This document shows, one piece after another, positions 57,140 to 64,000 of a stretch of DNA of 64,000 nt. Position 1 is the stretch's first letter. The number at the start of each line of letters is the position of its first letter. The stretch is from contig NZ_JADBEF010000001.1 of NCBI RefSeq assembly GCF_014873535.1, forward strand, positions 7,068,001-7,132,000. Reading direction: 5' to 3'. The translations under genes and the position numbers were made by a program. Source of the stretch: Nonomuraea africana (GTDB lineage Bacteria; Actinomycetota; Actinomycetes; Streptosporangiales; Streptosporangiaceae). Under the pieces are notes generated by a model. It was not told where the DNA came from. It searched no databases and worked only from the letters and a program-made list of their open reading frames with translations.

Positions 57140-58411
57140 TCACCCCCGGGCGTACGAGGCCAGGTGATCGATGTCGACGAAGCCCGCCGTGTCGAACAGC
57201 GACCTGGCCGGGAGCGGCTCGCCCTCGGCGTACAGCACGATCTCCCGTGCCCCGTTCGCGTAGAGCAGCGCGAGGGCCCGGTCGAGCAGTGCCTTGTCGA
57301 GCGCCGCGTCGTCGTGGGCGGTGTCCGTCCCGAGCCACCACAGCACCCCGACCCCGTCTGAAGGGGTGCCCGCGACCGCCTCGACTCCGATCTCGTGCTC
57401 GTCGACGCTGAGCCACCAGCCGGACGGCCTCAGGCAGCTCGCCACCCGAACCAGCGGGCTGGCCTGCGCGAGCCCCAGGCCCCTGACCCCGCGGTGCAGA
57501 TAGCGCCACGACTCCCGCCCGGAGAATCCCGCGTGCTCCAGCACCTTGCGGGTGACCGGACGGCGAATGCTGGGCAGCGCGCCGAGCCCCGAGGTCAGCG
57601 CGGAGGCGACGGTGAAGGCGTGGACGACGGCCCGGCTCGCCAGGCAGCCGAGCGCCCTCTCGACGAGCGGCTCGATCACGCTGACGTTCTCCCGCCCGTG
57701 CAGCCACAGGATGAGTCCTGCCGCGTCGCGCGCCCTGGTCGTGTAGGAGATCACGCCGACCACGTCACCCGAATGGTCGATCATCACCTGCGTGCGGGGC
57801 GGATCGAGCTCGGCCCAGGGCGCCGGATTGTCCGCGCACGTTCCCTGGACGGCGGCGGCCAGCATCTCCGGCGAGCACAGCGGCTGTCCCGGCAGCCGAT
57901 CGGCGTTGATCAGCGCGAGGACCGCCATCTCGTCACCGCGCCGGTAGTCGCGCACGGTCGCGAGTCTGATCGCCGGCGGCGTCTCCTCGGCGTCGTCCCC
58001 GCGGGCGAGCAGGTCGGCCGCGCAGGTCCCGTTGTCCGCTCGCGCGGCGGCGACCATCAGGCTCGCGGCCCGCGCGGCGGTGGTCTCGGGCGGCACCACC
58101 AGCAGCAGGAACCCGTCCTGGTCGCCGCGGATCACGGTGATCGTCCCCGCCGGTGAGGGGAAGTCGCCGACCCTGAGGAACCGGCCGGAGACCATGAGGC
58201 TGGACGGCACGTCGTTCCACGCGTCGTGGTCGACGCGGACGCGGAGGATCGGGCCGAGACTCCGGCCCAGCTCGGTGACGAGACCGCCCAGCTCGCGGCG
58301 CAGGTCGTGGGAGCGCGGCCACCAGGCCCCGTGCAGGAGCCCGTCCCGGGATTCCGTCGGTTCGAGGAGCAGTCGCACGTCGGCGAGCTCGGTGGTGTGG
58401 TTCGGCATCAT
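57140..58411 (-). CDS. DUF5994-GNAT fusion protein
   Basis: A 423-residue protein. The N-terminal DUF5994 domain (about residues 10-155) is marked by LLLEPTESRDGLLHGAWWPRS, then VDHDAWNDVPSSLMVSGR and FPSPAGTITVIRGDQDGFLLLV. The C-terminal half is a GNAT-like acetyltransferase fold (IRLATVRDYRRGDEMAVLAL ... VVGVISYTTRARDAAGLILW). DUF5994 is usually a stand-alone actinobacterial protein of unknown job in stress loci. ATG 58411 (or 58408) is used; conserved leader copy 2 lies 60-100 bases upstream. Acceptor for acetylation unknown. Confidence 0.75.
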   Translation of the reverse strand: MMPNHTTELADVRLLLEPTESRDGLLHGAWWPRSHDLRRELGGLVTELGRSLGPILRVRVDHDAWNDVPSSLMVSGRFLRVGDFPSPAGTITVIRGDQDGFLLLVVPPETTAARAASLMVAAARADNGTCAADLLARGDDAEETPPAIRLATVRDYRRGDEMAVLALINADRLPGQPLCSPEMLAAAVQGTCADNPAPWAELDPPRTQVMIDHSGDVVGVISYTTRARDAAGLILWLHGRENVSVIEPLVERALGCLASRAVVHAFTVASALTSGLGALPSIRRPVTRKVLEHAGFSGRESWRYLHRGVRGLGLAQASPLVRVASCLRPSGWWLSVDEHEIGVEAVAGTPSDGVGVLWWLGTDTAHDDAALDKALLDRALALLYANGAREIVLYAEGEPLPARSLFDTAGFVDIDHLASYARG

Positions 58412-58472
58412 GACGTGCCGCCTGTCTCCGACTCGCGAGGAGCCGACTGCTGACCGGGGTCCGCGTCGATGC

Positions 58473-58514
58473 GAATGCCGGCGCACGGGACTTCCTCGGT
58501 TACCGCCAGTCTAC
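58473..58514 (-). promoter_or_regulatory. Conserved leader copy 2 (before DUF5994-GNAT)
   Basis: On the minus strand TAGACT (58513-58508) precedes ACCGAGGAAGTCCCGTGCG and GGCATTC, matching copy 1. It reads TEEVPCAGI in one frame, and that frame continues to a TGA overlapping the ATGATG start of the DUF5994 gene, which would permit translational coupling. Confidence 0.5.
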
Positions 58515-58586
58515 GCCTGCCGGTGGTCGCACGAGTGGCACTGACCACCGGGGATAGCTTGCGCACTCGGGGGTAGGCGCCCTCAC

Positions 58587-59168
58587 ATGAGCACAGACGT
58601 CATCACACTCATCACCAGCGACCACCGTAAGGTCGAAGCCCTCTTCGCGCGGCTGCAGAGCAAGCCCGACAGCAGGAAGGCCGACGTGGCCGAGCTCGCC
58701 GCGCTGCTGACCGCGCACGCGCGGGCGGAGGAGGACCGGGTCTACCCGACGATCCGCGAGACCACCCCCTCCGAGAAGGGCGAGATCCACCACAGCGTCG
58801 AGGAGCACAAGGAGGCCGAGATCCTCCTCGACCAGCTCAAGGCCACCAGGCCGGACAGCCCGGAGTTCGACGGGGTGCTCAAGAAGCTGGTCGAGTCGGT
58901 CACCCAGCACGTCAAGGAGGAGGAGAACGAGATCCTGCCCGCCCTCGCCAAGGCCGCGGGCACCAAGCGGCTCCAGCAGTTGGGCAAGGCCTTCAAGGAG
59001 CGCAGGGACCAGGAGATGCTGGCGCTGCGCGTGCCCGCCCAGAAGGCGAGCCCCGACGCGGCGCTCACCAAGGAGGAGCTCTACGAGAAGGCGAAGGCCA
59101 TGGACCTGCCCGGACGGTCCAGGATGACCAAGAGGGAGCTGGCCGCCGCCCTGGGCAAGCGGTCCTGA
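58587..59168 (+). CDS. Hemerythrin-like protein with Rho-N/SAP-type C-terminus
   Basis: A 193-residue protein. A four-helix hemerythrin HHE domain has ligands in ITSDHRKVEALF, LLTAHARAEEDRVYP, HHSVEEHKEAE and QHVKEEENEIL, so a non-heme di-iron site for O2, NO or peroxide sensing or scavenging is likely. The last 40 residues (KEELYEKAKAMDLPGRSRM) match a Rho N-terminal/SAP-like nucleic-acid-binding motif. It is divergent from DUF5994-GNAT and upstream of the DUF4383 gene, with GGGTAG elements before both, which may be stress-sigma promoters. Confidence 0.88.
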   Translation: MSTDVITLITSDHRKVEALFARLQSKPDSRKADVAELAALLTAHARAEEDRVYPTIRETTPSEKGEIHHSVEEHKEAEILLDQLKATRPDSPEFDGVLKKLVESVTQHVKEEENEILPALAKAAGTKRLQQLGKAFKERRDQEMLALRVPAQKASPDAALTKEELYEKAKAMDLPGRSRMTKRELAAALGKRS

Positions 59169-59238
59169 GCCTCGAGGTCTGGTCCGATCTCTCTCGGGTA
59201 GCTGGTCAGGGTATCAACGGCTTCCAGGGAGGTCTGCC

Positions 59239-59691
59239 ATGGGCACCCCTCGCACCCCTGCCCGTACCTCGCCCGTGCAGCTCGCCGCGCTCGTCGTGGG
59301 CGCGGTGTTCCTGCTCGTCGGTGTGCTGGGCTTCATCCCAGGCGTCACCGCCAACTACGACGAGCTGGGGTTCGCCGGTCACCGCTCCGACGCGCTCCTG
59401 CTCGGCGTGTTCCAGGTCTCGATCCTGCACAACATCGTCCACCTGCTGTTCGGCGTCGCGGGCATCCTGCTGGCCCGGACCTGGGTGGGCGCCCGCAACT
59501 TCCTCATCGGCGGAGGGGTGATCTACCTGCTGCTCTGGCTGTACGGCATGCTCATCGACCGCGACAGCGCGGCGAACTTCGTCCCTGTCAACGTCGCCGA
59601 CAACTGGCTGCACCTCGTCCTGGGCGCGGGCATGCTCGCCCTGGGCTTCCTCTTGGCGCGGGGCCGCATGCCCACCGCGCGCAAGCACTGA
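59239..59691 (+). CDS. DUF4383 membrane protein
   Basis: A 150-residue, four-TM DUF4383 protein: VVGAVFLLVGVLGFIPGV, then HNIVHLLFGVAGILLARTW, and DNWLHLVLGAGMLALGFLL. The two His-containing helices (ILHNIVHLLFG, WLHLVLG) are the family core; function unknown, often found in stress-responsive loci of actinomycetes. CTCGGGTAGCTGG about 45 bases before the ATG resembles a sigma-B/F-type -10. Its stop is 3 bases from the end of the FRG gene on the other strand. Confidence 0.92.
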   Translation: MGTPRTPARTSPVQLAALVVGAVFLLVGVLGFIPGVTANYDELGFAGHRSDALLLGVFQVSILHNIVHLLFGVAGILLARTWVGARNFLIGGGVIYLLLWLYGMLIDRDSAANFVPVNVADNWLHLVLGAGMLALGFLLARGRMPTARKH

Positions 59692-59694
59692 GGA

Positions 59695-60549
59695 TCAGCC
59701 GCCCATCCGGCCCTCTCGCTGGCGGTCTGCCTCCATGCCGCTCATTGACGCGCCGCCGTCCTCGTCCGAGCCGGCGAGGCCGGGCGTGTAGTAGCGGCGC
59801 AGCCAGGCCGCCAGCCCGTCGAGACCCGGCAGCAGCACCCGCTCGGTGACGTTGGCCTGGTCGAGCCGCTCCCTGATCTCCGCCTTGACCGTGGAGGGGA
59901 TCGTCCACGCCCACCACAGCCGCTCGTGCCCGGCGAGCCACTGCTCGACCTGGAACCTCGGGCAGGAGATCGCCGACAGCACCGACGACTGGTTGACCAC
60001 CCGCTCGTCCAGTGACGGCGGCTCGAAGAAGGTCAGGAACGGCTCGTCGCTCAGCGTGTCGAAGCGCGCCAGGGACCCCGCCTCCTCGGCCAGCATCTCG
60101 GTCGTGAAGAGCAGCGCGCCCTCACGGTCGAGCACCGCGCGCAGCCGTTCGGGCAGCAACCGGTGCGCTCCCGCGCAGTCCACGGCCAGCAGCACGGCGT
60201 CGTCCTTCGGCCACGAGGCGGTGGCGAAGTGCAGGGCCACCAGCGGCGAGAAGGTCCAGTCCAGCAGTCGCGTGGGCAGGCCGTGGTGCTGGCCGAGAGC
60301 CAGCCAGTCCCACACGGTCGAACCAGGCGTCTGGCGATGGGCGTACTTGCGGAAGTTGCGGATAAGGTGCGGCTCCAGGGCGGCGAAGTCACCCTTGAGC
60401 CTGGCCAGCCCCGACACGTGGGAGTAGTCGCTCCTCGCCAGGCCGCGGAAGACCAGCGTCGAGTGCGCCTGGCCGGAACCGTGCCTGCGGTCGACCGCGG
60501 TGATCGCGTCGTCGAGCTCACGCCACGACGACACCTTGGCCATCCCCAT
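59695..60549 (-). CDS. FRG-domain protein
   Basis: A 284-residue protein with an FRG domain: LVFRGLARSDYSH (the FRG motif at about residue 38), then WLALGQHHGLPTRLLDWTFSPLVALHFA, the strongly conserved QHxGLPTRLLDWT signature. FRG proteins are widespread, and some lie in phage-defence or plasmid loci; their biochemical activity is not established. The acidic C-terminal tail is low complexity. ATG 60549 has AGAGGTCA directly upstream. It lies between DUF4383 (convergent) and a STAS gene on the same strand. Confidence 0.85.
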   Translation of the reverse strand: MGMAKVSSWRELDDAITAVDRRHGSGQAHSTLVFRGLARSDYSHVSGLARLKGDFAALEPHLIRNFRKYAHRQTPGSTVWDWLALGQHHGLPTRLLDWTFSPLVALHFATASWPKDDAVLLAVDCAGAHRLLPERLRAVLDREGALLFTTEMLAEEAGSLARFDTLSDEPFLTFFEPPSLDERVVNQSSVLSAISCPRFQVEQWLAGHERLWWAWTIPSTVKAEIRERLDQANVTERVLLPGLDGLAAWLRRYYTPGLAGSDEDGGASMSGMEADRQREGRMGG

Positions 60550-60598
60550 TGACCTCTGCTGCCCCACCCATCCGGCTCCACACTTCGGAGCAGGCCGG

Positions 60599-60961
60599 TT
60601 ACCCGGCGGAGCCCGCGGCGAGGGCGTGGGCGAGCGCCTCCTGGGCCGTGGCGTGCACCCGCAGATGGCGGCCGGCGCCGGTGATCTCGACGAGACGAGC
60701 GGGTTCGGGCCGGAGCGCCGCCAGATAGACGGCGCCGCCGTGACTCCCGCCCGACCGGTAGGCGTCGAGCACGACTCTCAGGCCGCTGCTCCCCATGAAC
60801 GTCAGCTCGCCGAGGTCGAAGACGAGATGGTCGGCGGGCCGTCGGCGGGCCTGCCGGACGAACGCCGCGAATTGCGCGTCGTTGGTCACGTCGAGCTCAC
60901 CACCCACCTGGATCAGGGTGACGCCCGGCAGGTGCTGACACGACAGGCTCAACGCCTCCAA
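60599..60961 (-). CDS. STAS-domain anti-anti-sigma factor with TTG start
   Basis: A 120-residue STAS protein: VTLIQVGGELDVTNDAQF, then VFDLGELTFMGSSGLRVVLD, with phospho-acceptor Ser in GSSGL (about residue 58). The start is TTG 60961: GGAGG stands 5 bases before it and no ATG or GTG fits. It is the third STAS gene in the neighbourhood but differs from the csp-flanking pair (GELDVT against GDIDIF), so it is probably an older paralogue. A TATGAT box lies at 61003-60998. Confidence 0.85.
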   Translation of the reverse strand: MEALSLSCQHLPGVTLIQVGGELDVTNDAQFAAFVRQARRRPADHLVFDLGELTFMGSSGLRVVLDAYRSGGSHGGAVYLAALRPEPARLVEITGAGRHLRVHATAQEALAHALAAGSAG

Positions 60962-61069
60962 CTGGACCTCCGGGGGGGACGGCGCGCGAGCCCAATGATC
61001 ATACTCGCCCCGTTCGTCCCGCGCGGTGCACTCCGACGGCAGGATGCTCGGGGCGGAAGGGAGTCACAC

Positions 61070-61213
61070 ATGCGAGCGATCTCCATCGGGCACCGGGGCG
61101 CGGCAGGACACCGCCTCCGGACACCGCAGCCCTGGAACGGAACACGGCCAAGTCTTGACCGTTCGGGGATTGCGGGCAGGCGGACGGCAGGGCATCTCCT
61201 CCGAAACGGCTGA
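61070..61213 (+). pseudogene. Glycerophosphodiester phosphodiesterase N-terminal relic
   Basis: A well-spaced GGAAGGGAG precedes ATG 61070, and the frame reads MRAISIGHRGAAGHR, matching the GDPD start (IxHRGASGxxPENT). It then loses the match, while another frame reads PDTAALERN and meets a stop, so a frameshift lies near 61110. The catalytic barrel is absent. The remnant fills the gap before the DUF1254 gene, whose own ribosome site is separate. Confidence 0.45.
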
Positions 61214-61225
61214 CGGAGGGCGATC

Positions 61226-62512
61226 ATGGTCGATACGGCCGAGGCGCGGCGCATCGCGGCGGAAGGCTGGGTGTACGGCTTCCCGCTGCTGTTGAACTAC
61301 CGGACCATGTACAAGCAGGCGATCGACGTCGACGATCCCCATTACATGGGCGGCTTCGGCCACTTCCGCCACTACGCCGAGCCGTCCACCCCCCACAGCA
61401 CCGACGTGGTGCTGCCGAACAACGACACCTCCTTCTCCTGGGCGTGGCTGGGTGTGCGGGCCGAGCCGTACGTCCTGTCGGTGCCCGCGATCGACCGTTA
61501 CTACGTCCTGGCCTTCCACGATCTGGACACGTCCTACATCGGCTTCGTCGGGTCCAGGGCGACGGGGCAGGGGCCGGGGACCTACCTGATCGCGGGCCCC
61601 GGCTGGGACGGCCCGACACCGGATGGCGTCGACCAGGTGCTGCGCGCCGACACCTACCTGGTGGGCGTGCTCGGCCGTACGTATCTGGCGGGTCCTGGCG
61701 ACGTCAAGGCCCTGCGCGCCATCCAGCGCAGCTACGACCTGCGCCCCCTGCACACCTATCTCGGCACGCCGCCGCCGCCCGCCATACCGCAGCCCCACTG
61801 GCCCGTATGGCGCGACGAGGTGCTCGAAAGGGTCGACTTCTTCGCCCGCCTCGACTTCCTGCTGCGCTTCTTCCCCGTCCTGGCCTCGGAGCGGGGCATC
61901 CGCGGGAGGCTGGCCTCGATCGGCGTGGACGGCTCCGGCTCCTTCTCGCCCTCGCCCGACCTGCGCGCGGCGCTGGAGCAGGGCATCGAGGACGGCATCG
62001 CCATGCTGGAGAAGGCCGAATCCACCGTCGACACCTCCGCGGGCCTGTTCGGCACCCGCGCCGAACTCGGCGACGACTACCTGAGCCGCGCGGTCGGCGC
62101 CGACAGGGGCCTGTACGGCCTGCCTGCCGAGGAGGCCTTCTACGCCGGGTGGCTGAAGGACAGCGAGGGCGACCGGCCGGACGGCGCCCACAAGAAGTAC
62201 GTCATCCACTTCCCCCCGGGGAAGCTGCCGCCCGTGCGGTTCTTCTGGTCGGCCACGATGTACGAGCTGCCCACACGGATGCTCGTGGAGAACCCCATGG
62301 ACCGCTACTCGATCGGCGACCGCACCCCCGGCCTGGTCTACGACGACGACGGCGGCCTGACCCTGTACGTCCAGTGCGAGCGCCCCGCCGAGGGCGTGAC
62401 CAACTGGCTGCCCGCCCCCGACGGCCCCTTCACCGTGCTCCTCCGCATGTACGGCCCCGCCCCCGAGGTGCTGAACGGCGAGTGGCGCCTCCCCAGGCTC
62501 ACCCCGCGCTGA
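61226..62512 (+). CDS. DUF1254/DUF1214 protein
   Basis: A 428-residue cytoplasmic protein. DUF1254 (about residues 30-150): GWVYGFPLLLNYRTMYKQA, then NNDTSFSWAWLGVRAEPYVLS and RYYVLAFHDLDT; DUF1214 (about 320-420): PPVRFFWSATMYELPTRMLV and NWLPAPDGPFTVLLRMYGP. This pair is widespread and of unknown function, sometimes described as a secreted or periplasmic binding module; here no signal peptide is visible. ATG 61226 is set by GGAGGG upstream. Confidence 0.92.
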   Translation: MVDTAEARRIAAEGWVYGFPLLLNYRTMYKQAIDVDDPHYMGGFGHFRHYAEPSTPHSTDVVLPNNDTSFSWAWLGVRAEPYVLSVPAIDRYYVLAFHDLDTSYIGFVGSRATGQGPGTYLIAGPGWDGPTPDGVDQVLRADTYLVGVLGRTYLAGPGDVKALRAIQRSYDLRPLHTYLGTPPPPAIPQPHWPVWRDEVLERVDFFARLDFLLRFFPVLASERGIRGRLASIGVDGSGSFSPSPDLRAALEQGIEDGIAMLEKAESTVDTSAGLFGTRAELGDDYLSRAVGADRGLYGLPAEEAFYAGWLKDSEGDRPDGAHKKYVIHFPPGKLPPVRFFWSATMYELPTRMLVENPMDRYSIGDRTPGLVYDDDGGLTLYVQCERPAEGVTNWLPAPDGPFTVLLRMYGPAPEVLNGEWRLPRLTPR

Positions 62513-62530
62513 CGGGTCGGCGCTGACCCG

Positions 62531-63157
62531 TCAGCCCGGCGACGGCGCGAGGGCGGGGCCCCGCAGAGCCAGGGCGAGCGCGCCGAGCCCGAGGCAGAGA
62601 CCCACCGTGCCCGCGGTCATCAGCGGCACGTTCTGGGTGCCGATGAGCAGGCCCGACAGCAGCACGGCCAGGGCGACGGGCACGCCGACCCTGCGGAGGG
62701 CGGCGGCCAGCAGGACGAGGAGCACGATCCCCGCCAGGTAGAGCGAGGGCACGAGCCCGTAGAACAGGACGGAGACGCCCGGGAAGGCCCGGTAGCCCGC
62801 GCTGAGTGCGCCCATCGCCTCGCGGTGCCCCGCCTGGAAGCCGATGGCCAGGTCGATGACCATCTGGCCGACGAAGCCCGCGACGCCGAGCAGCGAGACG
62901 GCCGTGAGAGCGCGCGAGGCGCGTTTGACGCCCGCGCCCGACCGCTGGGTGACCAGCCGGTGGAGCGTCAGGATGACCGGCACGAACGCGACGTAGGCGG
63001 CCAGGTAGAACACGTGCCCCGCCGTCCACACGGCCAGCGCCTCGGGCCAGGGGAGGGCGCGACTGTGGGGCACCCAGGCAAGCTTCATGACGGCCCAGCC
63101 CGCCAGGAGCAGGAGCGGAGCGGCGACGAGCGTGGCCACCGCGGTTCTGTTCGGCAT
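62531..63157 (-). CDS. Six-TM membrane protein, unknown
   Basis: A 208-residue protein with about six hydrophobic helices (TLVAAPLLLLAGWAVMKLAW; HVFYLAAYVAFVPVILTLHRL; LLGVAGFVGQMVIDLAIGF; GIVLLVLLAAALRRVGVPV). It has a Trp-rich first loop. No family or motif recognised. It stands alone, convergent with DUF1254 and divergent from the DUF4916 gene with a gap of about 105 bases. Confidence 0.65.
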   Translation of the reverse strand: MPNRTAVATLVAAPLLLLAGWAVMKLAWVPHSRALPWPEALAVWTAGHVFYLAAYVAFVPVILTLHRLVTQRSGAGVKRASRALTAVSLLGVAGFVGQMVIDLAIGFQAGHREAMGALSAGYRAFPGVSVLFYGLVPSLYLAGIVLLVLLAAALRRVGVPVALAVLLSGLLIGTQNVPLMTAGTVGLCLGLGALALALRGPALAPSPG

Positions 63158-63262
63158 GGTTGCCAGCTTCGCGGCCCGGCGGCCCCCGGCCCATCAGGGA
63201 CTTCCCCGGCTCACCCCGAGTCCGTCCCCTACACGACGGGCGCGGGGACGTACGATCAGCCA

Positions 63263-63799
63263 ATGACCGAAAAGACCGAAACCGTGCCAGGGTGGCTTGC
63301 TCCCGAAGAGCTGGAGTCCATGCGGGAGCGGCTGCCGATTCTGTACGTCGACGCCGTCCCCGTTCGGGTCGACGACACCGGCGTAGTGACCCATGTCGGC
63401 CTGCTCCTGCGCATCGGCTCGGACGGCACGGTCAGCAGGGCGCTGGTCTCGGGAAGGGTGCTCCACAACGAACGGGTCCGCGACGCGCTACTGCGCCACC
63501 TGGAGAAGGACCTCGGCCCGGTGGCGTTGCCGCACATCCCCGCCTCGCCCCAGCCGTTCACCGTCGCGGAGTACTTCCCGACGCCTGGCGTCACGCCGTA
63601 CCACGACGCCCGCCAGCACGCTGTGTCCCTGGCCTACATCGTTCCCGTGGTCGGCGACTGCCGTCCGCGCCAGGACGCCCTCGACCTCGTCTGGTTCACG
63701 CCCGAGGAGGCGGCCTCGCCCATGGTGCAGCAGGAGATGACGGGCGGGCAGGGCGTGCTGCTGAAGCAGGCGCTCGGGTACGTCGGCCGGCTCTACTGA
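63263..63799 (+). CDS. DUF4916 NUDIX-like protein
   Basis: A 178-residue NUDIX-fold protein of the DUF4916 family. LPILYVDAVPVRVDDTGVVTHVGLLL begins the fold, and HDARQHAVSLAYIVPVVGDC is the family strand. The classical NUDIX box GX5EX7REUXEE is not present; the equivalent region reads RALVSGRVLHNERVRDALLRH, so pyrophosphohydrolase activity is doubtful. TACGAT lies 6 bases before ATG 63263, predicting a leaderless mRNA. It is convergent with the TetR fragment at the window end. Confidence 0.85.
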   Translation: MTEKTETVPGWLAPEELESMRERLPILYVDAVPVRVDDTGVVTHVGLLLRIGSDGTVSRALVSGRVLHNERVRDALLRHLEKDLGPVALPHIPASPQPFTVAEYFPTPGVTPYHDARQHAVSLAYIVPVVGDCRPRQDALDLVWFTPEEAASPMVQQEMTGGQGVLLKQALGYVGRLY

Positions 63800-63803
63800 G
63801 CCC

Positions 63804-64000
63804 TCAGCCGAGCAGGGCGCGCAGCGCGAGGTCGGCCACCTGCCGCAGTTCCTCGCGGCCTCGGCCGCCCGCCGCCTGGACGGCGATGCCGTCGGTGATG
63901 GTGTGGACCAGCCCTGCCATGGCGGCGGGGTCACGTCCGGGGGCAGGTCGGTGGCCCGCTCCAGCCGTCTGCGCAGCGCCGCCTCCCCTGCCCCCGACCC
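63804..64000 (-). pseudogene. TetR-family regulator, 3' end, with a frameshift
   Basis: The last codons read MAGLVHTITDGIAVQAAGGRG, then EELRQVADLALRALLG and stop, a TetR C-terminus. Just upstream (near 63928-63934) the matching frame LRRRLERATDLPPDV runs into another frame, as if one G of a GTGGACCCC-type sequence were lost. The gene runs off the window, so it is not clear whether it is a relic or a sequencing error. Confidence 0.55.

Overview
The window is high-GC DNA with strong G/C bias at third codon positions. It carries families typical of filamentous actinomycetes: a mycothiol-type DinB protein, membrane Ser/Thr kinases, several STAS anti-anti-sigma proteins, DUF5994, DUF4383, DUF4916, CGNR regulators and TIGR03086. 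At least seven genes also look leaderless, with a TANNNT box 6-8 nt before the start codon, as is common in Actinobacteria. I read it as a chromosomal segment of an actinomycete. A Streptosporangiaceae (Nonomuraea-like) origin is only an impression from gene content. No rRNA, intact tRNA, CRISPR array, replication origin or antibiotic cluster was seen.

1-25 kb is a patchwork of small housekeeping or resistance-type genes and gene ruins. Ruins include an IS630 transposase tail, a tRNA-like 3' half, and pieces of a sialidase, an S41 protease, an M20 amidohydrolase, a Ser/Thr kinase without its N-lobe and a DUF4240 protein. Intact genes include a class C-type serine hydrolase, PEBP, Pcm, VOC proteins, an XRE/NB-ARC/TPR STAND regulator, a VOC-ArsR-SRPBCC operon, a membrane Ser/Thr kinase, TetR, a divergent MFS/Ada-AlkA pair and a CapA-SPFH pair. 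An IS200/IS605-type tnpB with a frameshifted N-terminus and a putative omega-RNA lies at 19.8-21.15 kb.

25-48 kb is denser. It holds an amidohydrolase with a palindromic operator in its promoter spacer, and a MerR/TrxR-like oxidoreductase/MFS module followed by a second MFS gene with a MerR-type 19-bp-spaced promoter. Next come a FecBCD-type ABC operon ending in a strong terminator, an NhaP antiporter, DoxX, a Mth938-like protein, a cold-shock gene with a long leader and a textbook terminator, and a degenerate ~18-bp repeat array. Then come a diaminopropionate ammonia-lyase-like enzyme with a divergent Lrp gene, an alpha/beta hydrolase-HPP pair, and an Lrp regulator divergent from tryptophan 2,3-dioxygenase plus kynurenine 3-monooxygenase.

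48-56 kb is a coherent glycan-utilisation operon on the minus strand: LacI regulator, lipoprotein binding protein, two permeases, a secreted PF10091/GH144-like glucanase, then a cytoplasmic FnIII-GH39 enzyme. Two LacI-type palindromes lie at its promoter. The ABC ATPase is not encoded here.

56-61 kb looks like a stress/partner-switch neighbourhood: three STAS proteins, a second cold-shock protein, a DUF5994-GNAT fusion, hemerythrin, DUF4383 and an FRG-domain protein. Two of its minus-strand genes share a conserved upstream leader. The window ends with DUF1254, a membrane protein, a DUF4916 NUDIX protein and the frameshifted 3' end of a TetR gene.
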